A DNA stretch of 37,141 nt from Streptomyces sioyaensis (lineage in GTDB: Bacteria; Actinomycetota; Actinomycetes; Streptomycetales; Streptomycetaceae), in NCBI RefSeq assembly GCF_004122735.1, contig NZ_SDIF01000066.1, positions 1-37,141 on the forward strand, written 5' to 3'. Below, one piece after another: positions 32,442 to 37,141 of the stretch. The position numbers and the translations under genes are program-made. The notes under the pieces are model-generated. The model did not search any database and was not told where the DNA came from. It worked only from the letters and a program-made list of their open reading frames with translations. Position 1 is the first letter of the stretch. Every line of letters starts with the position of its first letter.

Positions 32442-33212
32442 TCAGGCCCGAGTGCCCTGATCGCTGACGAGCGTGCCGATCTTCTCACCCTTCACCGCGC
32501 GCGCGATGTTGCCCTCGGCGAGCAGTTCGAACACGAGGATCGGGAGCTTGTTGTCCCGGCACAGGGTGATGGCGGTGGCGTCGGCGATCTTCAGGTCGCG
32601 GGTGATGACCTCGCCGTATTCGAGCGCGTCGAACTTCACCGCGTCCGGGTTCTTCTTGGGGTCGGAGTCGTAGACCCCGTCCACCCCGTTCTTGCCCATC
32701 AGCATGGCCTCGGCGTCGATCTCCAGGGCACGCTGGGCGGCGGTGGTGTCGGTGGAGAAGTACGGCATGCCCATGCCCGCGCCGAAGATGACGACCCGGC
32801 CCTTCTCCAGGTGGCGCACCGCGCGCAGCGGGATGTACGGCTCGGCGACCTGACCCATGGTGATGGCCGTCTGGACGCGGGAGTCGATGCCCTCCTTCTC
32901 CAGGAAGTCCTGGAGCGCCAGACAGTTCATGACCGTGCCGAGCATGCCCATGTAGTCGGAGCGCGCCCGGTCCATACCGCGCTGCTGGAGTTCCGCGCCC
33001 CGGAAGAAGTTGCCGCCGCCGATCACGACGGCGATCTCGTAGCCGTCGCGCACCACGGCGGCGATCTCGCGGGCCATCGCGTGCACGACGTCGGGGTCGA
33101 CGCCCAGGCCGCCGCCGCCGGCGAACGCTTCGCCCGACAGCTTCAGCAGGAAGCGTCGCCTGCCGCCGTGACCGGCATGGTCTGTGTGCGCGCCGTCGGC
33201 ACCGTGAATCAT
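32442..33212 (-). CDS. pyrH: Uridylate kinase
   Basis: PyrH phosphorylates UMP to UDP in pyrimidine nucleotide synthesis; bacterial UMP kinase is a hexamer of the amino acid kinase fold. In the 256-residue product RRFLLKLSGEAFAG is the N-terminal phosphate loop, VVIGGGNFFRG the glycine-rich loop and DTTAAQRALEIDAEAMLMGK a family core. ATG 33212 has GAGGAG six bases upstream and gives the standard length; an in-frame ATG at 33230 lies before the ribosome site. It follows tsf after 162 bases with a hairpin. Confidence 0.96.
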   Translation of the reverse strand: MIHGADGAHTDHAGHGGRRRFLLKLSGEAFAGGGGLGVDPDVVHAMAREIAAVVRDGYEIAVVIGGGNFFRGAELQQRGMDRARSDYMGMLGTVMNCLALQDFLEKEGIDSRVQTAITMGQVAEPYIPLRAVRHLEKGRVVIFGAGMGMPYFSTDTTAAQRALEIDAEAMLMGKNGVDGVYDSDPKKNPDAVKFDALEYGEVITRDLKIADATAITLCRDNKLPILVFELLAEGNIARAVKGEKIGTLVSDQGTRA

Positions 33213-33239
33213 TGAGCTCTCCTCGTGCACATACGAAGA

Positions 33240-33286
33240 AGGCCATTGCCGTGGGTCTGGTCCAGATCCCTCTGCGGCAATGGCCT
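33240..33286 (-). terminator. Hairpin between tsf and pyrH
   Basis: Perfect 12-base arms AGGCCATTGCCG / CGGCAATGGCCT with a 23-base loop that can fold further. It probably attenuates transcription from the rpsB-tsf part into pyrH. Confidence 0.65.
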
Positions 33287-33374
33287 CCTCGTCACATCTG
33301 CGGCCGGCCGGTGCGCGGCCGACTGCGTACGACCCTAGCGGGGTCGTAGGTCATTCGCTGCCTTCGCGACAGGC

Positions 33375-34211
33375 TCAGATGCCGACCTTGATGCGCGCGA
33401 AGCGCTTCAGGGTGACACCGGCCTCCTGGAGGACCTTCTCGACGGACTTCTTGTTGTCGAGCGCGTACGGCTGGCCGAGCAGCGTCGCGTCCTTGAAGAA
33501 GCCGTTGATGCGGCCTTCGACGATCTTCGGCAGCGCGGCCTCGGGCTTGCCCTCGGCGCGGGTGGTCTCCTCGGCGACGCGGCGCTCGGCCTCGACGACC
33601 TCGGCCGGGACGTCGTCCTTGGCGAGGTACTTCGGGGCGAAGGCGGCGATGTGCTGCGCGACACCCTTGGCGACCTCGGCGTTCTCCTTGTCGAGCTCGA
33701 CGAGGACACCGATCTGCGGGGGAAGGTCCGGCATCGTGCGGTGCATGTACGCCAGCACGTAGCCGTCGGAGAACTGCGCGAAGCGGTCCAGGACGATCTT
33801 CTCGCCCAGGGTGGCGTTGGCCTCGTCGACGAACGCCTGGACGGTCTTGCCGGCCTCGATCTCGGAGGCGAGCAGGGCCTCGATGTCGGCCGGGGCGGAC
33901 TTCGCGGCGTGCGCGGCGATCTGGTTGGCGACGGCCTGGAACTTCTCGCCCTTGGCGACGAAGTCCGTCTCGCACTTCAGCTCGACGATGACGCCGGAGG
34001 AGTTGTCGTCGGCGATCAGGGAGACCACGGCGCCGTTCTCGGCGGAGCGGCCCTCGCGCTTGGCGACGCCCTTCTGGCCCTTGATGCGCAGCGCCTCGAC
34101 GGCCTTGTCGACGTTGCCCTCGGCCTCGTCCAGGGCCTTCTTGCAGTCCATCATGCCGGCGCCGGTGAGCTCGCGGAGCTTCTTGACGTCAGCGGCGGTG
34201 TAGTTCGCCAT
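33375..34211 (-). CDS. tsf: Elongation factor Ts
   Basis: EF-Ts is the nucleotide exchange factor for EF-Tu. The 278-residue product begins with MANYTAADVKKLRELTGAGMMDCKKAL, the N-terminal UBA-like domain, and carries the core motif CETDFVAKGEKF (about 80-91) that contacts EF-Tu; the dimerisation domain follows. Length is normal. ATG 34211 has only a weak AGAAGAG site. It lies 108 bases after rpsB with a large stem between. Confidence 0.97.
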   Translation of the reverse strand: MANYTAADVKKLRELTGAGMMDCKKALDEAEGNVDKAVEALRIKGQKGVAKREGRSAENGAVVSLIADDNSSGVIVELKCETDFVAKGEKFQAVANQIAAHAAKSAPADIEALLASEIEAGKTVQAFVDEANATLGEKIVLDRFAQFSDGYVLAYMHRTMPDLPPQIGVLVELDKENAEVAKGVAQHIAAFAPKYLAKDDVPAEVVEAERRVAEETTRAEGKPEAALPKIVEGRINGFFKDATLLGQPYALDNKKSVEKVLQEAGVTLKRFARIKVGI

Positions 34212-34260
34212 GGTCTGTGAATCTCTTCTCGAAATCTCGAAGTCGAAAGATCTACGGGTG

Positions 34261-34300
34261 GACGGCGGGGCCGGCGCTGGTGGCGCCCTCCCCCGCCGTC
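34261..34300 (-). terminator. Hairpin between rpsB and tsf
   Basis: GACGGCGGGG (34261-34270) pairs perfectly with CCCCGCCGTC (34291-34300), and GGCGC/GCGCC pair inside the loop. It probably tunes S2 versus EF-Ts expression. Confidence 0.65.
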
Positions 34301-34319
34301 GTCAACCGGATGCTGCGGG

Positions 34320-35207
34320 TCAGGCCTGCTCGCCCGGCTTCTCGGCGTCGGCCGGCTTCTCGGCCTCGGCGGCGGGGGCCTCGGCGGGCTTCTCCTCGGC
34401 CTTGGGGGCCTCGTCGTCAGCCTTCTTCTCGCCCTCGAGCAGGTCGCGCTCCCACTCGGCCAGCGGCTCGGCGGCAGCGGCCTTCTCGCCGGGCTTCTGG
34501 TCGCCGGTGGCGGCACCGGAGCGGGCGATGAGACCCTCGGCGACGGCGTCGGCGATCACGCGGGTGAGCAGGGTGACGGAGCGGATCGCGTCGTCGTTGC
34601 CCGGGATCTTGTAGTCGACCTCGTCCGGGTCGCAGTTGGTGTCGAGGATCGCGACGACCGGGATGTTGAGCTTGCGCGCCTCACCGACGGCGATGTGCTC
34701 CTTCTTGGTGTCCACGATCCAGACGGCGCTGGGCACCTTCTGCATCTCGCGGATACCACCGAGGGTCTTCTCCAGCTTGGCCTTCTCGCGGGAGAGGACG
34801 AGGAGCTCCTTCTTGGTGAGGCCGGAGGCGGCCACATCCTCGAAGTCGATCTGCTCGAGCTCCTTCAGGCGCTGCAGGCGCTTGTAGACGGTCGAGAAGT
34901 TGGTCAGCATGCCGCCGAGCCAGCGCTGGTTCACGTAGGGCATGCCCACGCGGGTCGCCTGCTCGGCAATGGCCTCCTGGGCCTGCTTCTTCGTGCCGAC
35001 GAACATGACCGAGCCGCCGTGGGCGACGGTCTCCTTGACGAACTCGTAGGCGCGGTCGATGTACGACAGCGACTGGAGCAGGTCGATGATGTAGATGCCG
35101 TTGCGCTCGGTGAAGATGAAGCGCTTCATCTTCGGGTTCCAGCGGCGGGTCTGGTGCCCGAAGTGGACGCCGCTCTCCAGCAGCTCCCGCATCGTGACGA
35201 CGGCCAT
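34320..35207 (-). CDS. rpsB: 30S ribosomal protein S2
   Basis: Ribosomal protein S2 of the small subunit. The 295-residue product starts MAVVTMRELLESGVHFGHQTRRW and contains FVGTKKQAQEAI, NQRWLGGMLTNF and IPVVAILDTNCDPDEVDY, all S2 signatures. The C-terminal 65 residues are an acidic Ala/Glu/Lys/Pro extension typical of actinobacteria. ATG 35207 is fixed by AAGGAG seven bases upstream; the long upstream frame is spurious. First gene of the cluster. Confidence 0.97.
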   Translation of the reverse strand: MAVVTMRELLESGVHFGHQTRRWNPKMKRFIFTERNGIYIIDLLQSLSYIDRAYEFVKETVAHGGSVMFVGTKKQAQEAIAEQATRVGMPYVNQRWLGGMLTNFSTVYKRLQRLKELEQIDFEDVAASGLTKKELLVLSREKAKLEKTLGGIREMQKVPSAVWIVDTKKEHIAVGEARKLNIPVVAILDTNCDPDEVDYKIPGNDDAIRSVTLLTRVIADAVAEGLIARSGAATGDQKPGEKAAAAEPLAEWERDLLEGEKKADDEAPKAEEKPAEAPAAEAEKPADAEKPGEQA

Positions 35208-35547
35208 GGCCGTACTCCTTGTTGTTCTCGGTTCCACTGCGGCCGGTCGGCCGCGGTGCCTGACGCCCCGACGCGCCTGCCGGGGAAGGCACCTTGCGGA
35301 GCCGTCCGAGGACCGAGGAGCGCGGCCGTCGTGCTGCCCGAACGGGACTGGTGCACTGACGGCGGGGCGTGCGAAGTCGACCCGGTGACCCGGATCGCCA
35401 CCAGAAGTGTACGGGACGGGCGATGCACCGGGCGACACGCACCTTTTCGCACCCCGAGTGGGTGACACCGTTGTCCACAACCGGCCCTCCGTCCACAGCT
35501 CCGCACCAAGATCCCCACGCCCCGACGTCCTGCGCCACCGTCGGAAC
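35208..35547. other. Divergent leader region of rpsB and the M23-type gene
   Basis: No gene is supported here. It holds a stem at 35235-35258 (CACTGCGGCC / GGCCGCGGTG, GGTC loop) in the rpsB leader, a site that could serve S2 autoregulation, and a minus-strand -10-like TACACT at 35411-35406, without a convincing -35. The leader would be close to 200 bases. Confidence 0.45.
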
Positions 35548-36717
35548 ATGCGACGACACACCCGACGGAACCCACCACCACCCTCCGGCCCGACCAGAGG
35601 CCTTGCCACCTTCGGCGGCCTCGCCCCCGGCTCCGGCTCTCGGCGACCGCTCGCCGCCGGGCAGGCCGAAGCGTTCAGCCGCCCGCGATCACTCCCCGTT
35701 CCCGCTCCCCTTACCCGTCCCCGCTCCGGCTGCCGCTTCCGCCAGCCCGCGCTGCCCTTACGGCCTCCGGCCCCGCCCGGGGAGCCTCGCGCATCCGGCC
35801 CGAGCTGCTTCTTCCCGGCCCGCGCCGTGGAAGTACTGCTGGCCCCGGCCACGGCCGCGGTACTCGCCTTCCTGGGCTCGGGCCTCGCGCACGCTGCCGC
35901 CGCCCCGCCCATGGGCACGACGGTGGAGCGCGGGTCGCATGCAACGACGATGCGGACCGCTGGCCGGTCGACGGAGGGGCCTGCAAAGGAGCCTGCGGAG
36001 GGACCTGCGGGCGCGGCAGGGGCCAGGGGCACAGAAGATCCCGCGCGCGCCGAGCCCAGCGCCGAGCCATCCGCTGGGGAACGGTCCTGGCCTGTGGCGG
36101 GGCCGGCGGGGATACGGCCCACCGTGCTGCGAGGCTGGGACCCTCCCCCGTCCCCCTGGGCGGCCGGGCACCGCGGCGTCGACCTGGCCTCATCCGCCGG
36201 TGCGGAAGTACTGGCCGCGGCACCGGGCCGGGTGGTGTACGCGGGCACGGTGGCGGGCCGGGGCGTCCTGACCATCGAGGTGTCCCGCTCGGGCCGCCCT
36301 CCCCTGCGCACCACCTACGAGCCGGTCCACCCCACGGCCCGGAAGGGGCAGCACGTCACAGCAGGCCAGAGGGTCGCCGTGCTGCAACGCGGTCCGTTCC
36401 ACTGCCGGGCACCATGCCTCCACTGGGGCTTACGGCGCGGCAAGGCCTACCTGGACCCGTTGTCGCTGCTGCCCCGGAGCATGCTCCGCAGCGGCCCCTC
36501 ACGACTGCTGCCGGTCTTCGGGGCCCCCGTACCGACGGACAGCCGCACGCTCCCCCGTCATCCCGAGCCAACCGAACCAGCAGCCCACGCCCGAAGCCCG
36601 GCACCGACCACGGCCGCCCTCCTGGGAACCGTGGGCCTCGCGGCCGCCGCGCTGTGGGCGCTCGGGCGACTCCCTCGACCCGGTCGGCGAGCAGGAGGAG
36701 CGGGTAGGGGCGAGTAA
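35548..36717 (+). CDS. Secreted M23-type peptidase-like protein, altered HxH
   Basis: A LytM/M23 fold protein, the family of zinc cell-wall endopeptidases. The first metal motif HRGVDL (H and D) is intact near 207, but the second, normally HxH, reads CLHWG (near 290-294): the second His, a metal ligand, stays, while the first is Cys, so activity is doubtful. A signal-like helix (LLAPATAAVLAFLGSGLAHA) precedes the domain and a C-terminal helix (TAALLGTVGLAAAALWALG) may anchor it. The start is uncertain: ATG 35548 puts 93 low-quality codons, including a rare TTA (35758), before the signal; GTG 35827 starts at the signal but lacks positive residues. Confidence 0.7.
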   Translation: MRRHTRRNPPPPSGPTRGLATFGGLAPGSGSRRPLAAGQAEAFSRPRSLPVPAPLTRPRSGCRFRQPALPLRPPAPPGEPRASGPSCFFPARAVEVLLAPATAAVLAFLGSGLAHAAAAPPMGTTVERGSHATTMRTAGRSTEGPAKEPAEGPAGAAGARGTEDPARAEPSAEPSAGERSWPVAGPAGIRPTVLRGWDPPPSPWAAGHRGVDLASSAGAEVLAAAPGRVVYAGTVAGRGVLTIEVSRSGRPPLRTTYEPVHPTARKGQHVTAGQRVAVLQRGPFHCRAPCLHWGLRRGKAYLDPLSLLPRSMLRSGPSRLLPVFGAPVPTDSRTLPRHPEPTEPAAHARSPAPTTAALLGTVGLAAAALWALGRLPRPGRRAGGAGRGE

Positions 36718-37141
36718 GGGAAGGGGCGTGCGCGGGCTGCGGTAGCGGGGACGGCGGATGGAGGGCGTGGCCTCGGGCGCGGGCGCCGGTCAACCGAGCG
36801 GCGGAGTCGCAGACGGCCAGGCGACCGAGCGGTGGGACCACAGGCTGGTGAGGCCGCACGACCCGTGGGGCGACTGATCCAGGCGATCGAACGGCGGGGC
36901 CCCAGGCCGGTGAGGCAGCACGATCGGTGGGGCCACGGATCCAGGCGATGGAGCCGAGAGACCACAGGCCAGTGAGGCGACAGGACTGCTGGGGCCATAG
37001 ATCACCCAGGTCACGGCCCGGTGGGCCACAAGCCCGGCCTTGTATCAGACCGTCGAGGCAACAGACCGGTCGCGTCGCGCGTTGCGGGCTGTGAGCTGCG
37101 AGCTGCCGGGCTCACGAGTGGGGGTGGTGGGGAGGGAGCTG
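36718..37141. other. Non-coding tail with tandem repeats
   Basis: No frame here has credible codon use. The main structure is the repeat array at 36817-37040, listed separately. Confidence 0.5.
36817..37040. repeat. Imperfect 62-base tandem repeat, about 3.5 copies
   Basis: Copies start at 36817, 36879, 36941 and 37006, each with CCAGG followed by a variable GCGAYCGA-like block, a CCACAGGC-like block and GTGAGGC. Copies 1 and 2 agree at 51 of 62 positions by hand count; the third has three extra bases and the fourth is partial. The period is not a multiple of three, so it is probably not coding. Confidence 0.75.

Noticed and set aside
36356..37029. Minus-strand frames over the repeat region
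   Set aside because: Arg/Pro-rich, no ribosome sites, and the 62-base period breaks the frame between repeat copies.

Overview
The window is a high-GC actinobacterial chromosome segment, almost certainly Streptomyces. Codons end nearly always in G or C, start codons are often GTG (one TTG), and the gene order (gabT, polyamine transport and catabolism, thiamine transporter, rlmN, then cdsA-frr-pyrH-tsf-rpsB) matches, from memory, the conserved Streptomyces core around S. coelicolor SCO5676 to SCO5623. No transposase, rRNA, tRNA or CRISPR array was seen.

Region 1 (about 1-17410) handles polyamines and GABA. It holds gabT (+), a PAP2 phosphatase (+), and a minus-strand run in the order aldehyde dehydrogenase 1, potD1, potA, potB, potC, FAD-dependent amine oxidase. 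Next come a NADAR protein and an adenosine-deaminase-like enzyme (probably the aminodeoxyfutalosine deaminase of menaquinone synthesis), both +. A second orphan potD and a second aldehyde dehydrogenase (-) follow, divergent from an Lrp/AsnC regulator and a class III aminotransferase (+). The inferred flow is: putrescine or spermidine enters through Pot; the amine is oxidised or transaminated to aminobutyraldehyde; the dehydrogenases make GABA; GabT yields succinate semialdehyde. A 13-base element is shared by the promoter regions of the two dehydrogenase loci, one of them next to the regulator gene.

Region 2 (17531-21829) holds an ABC ATPase/permease pair, a LOG-family nucleotide-binding protein and a DMT-like membrane protein, all +. 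Region 3 (21961-26042) is a thiamine-type ABC transporter (-) led by a clear TPP riboswitch and a very long hairpin. Region 4 (26076-30540) has rlmN (-) and then an accessory stretch: an AT-richer two-TM protein of unknown function (+), a DUF1152 protein (-) and an RNHCP zinc-ribbon protein (-) with an odd start and a long leader holding tiny ORFs.

Region 5 (30543-35207) is the essential translation and lipid cluster rpsB-tsf-pyrH-frr-cdsA (-), with hairpins between several genes. A divergent secreted M23-type protein with an altered HxH motif follows. The last 0.4 kb is non-coding and carries a 62-base imperfect tandem repeat.
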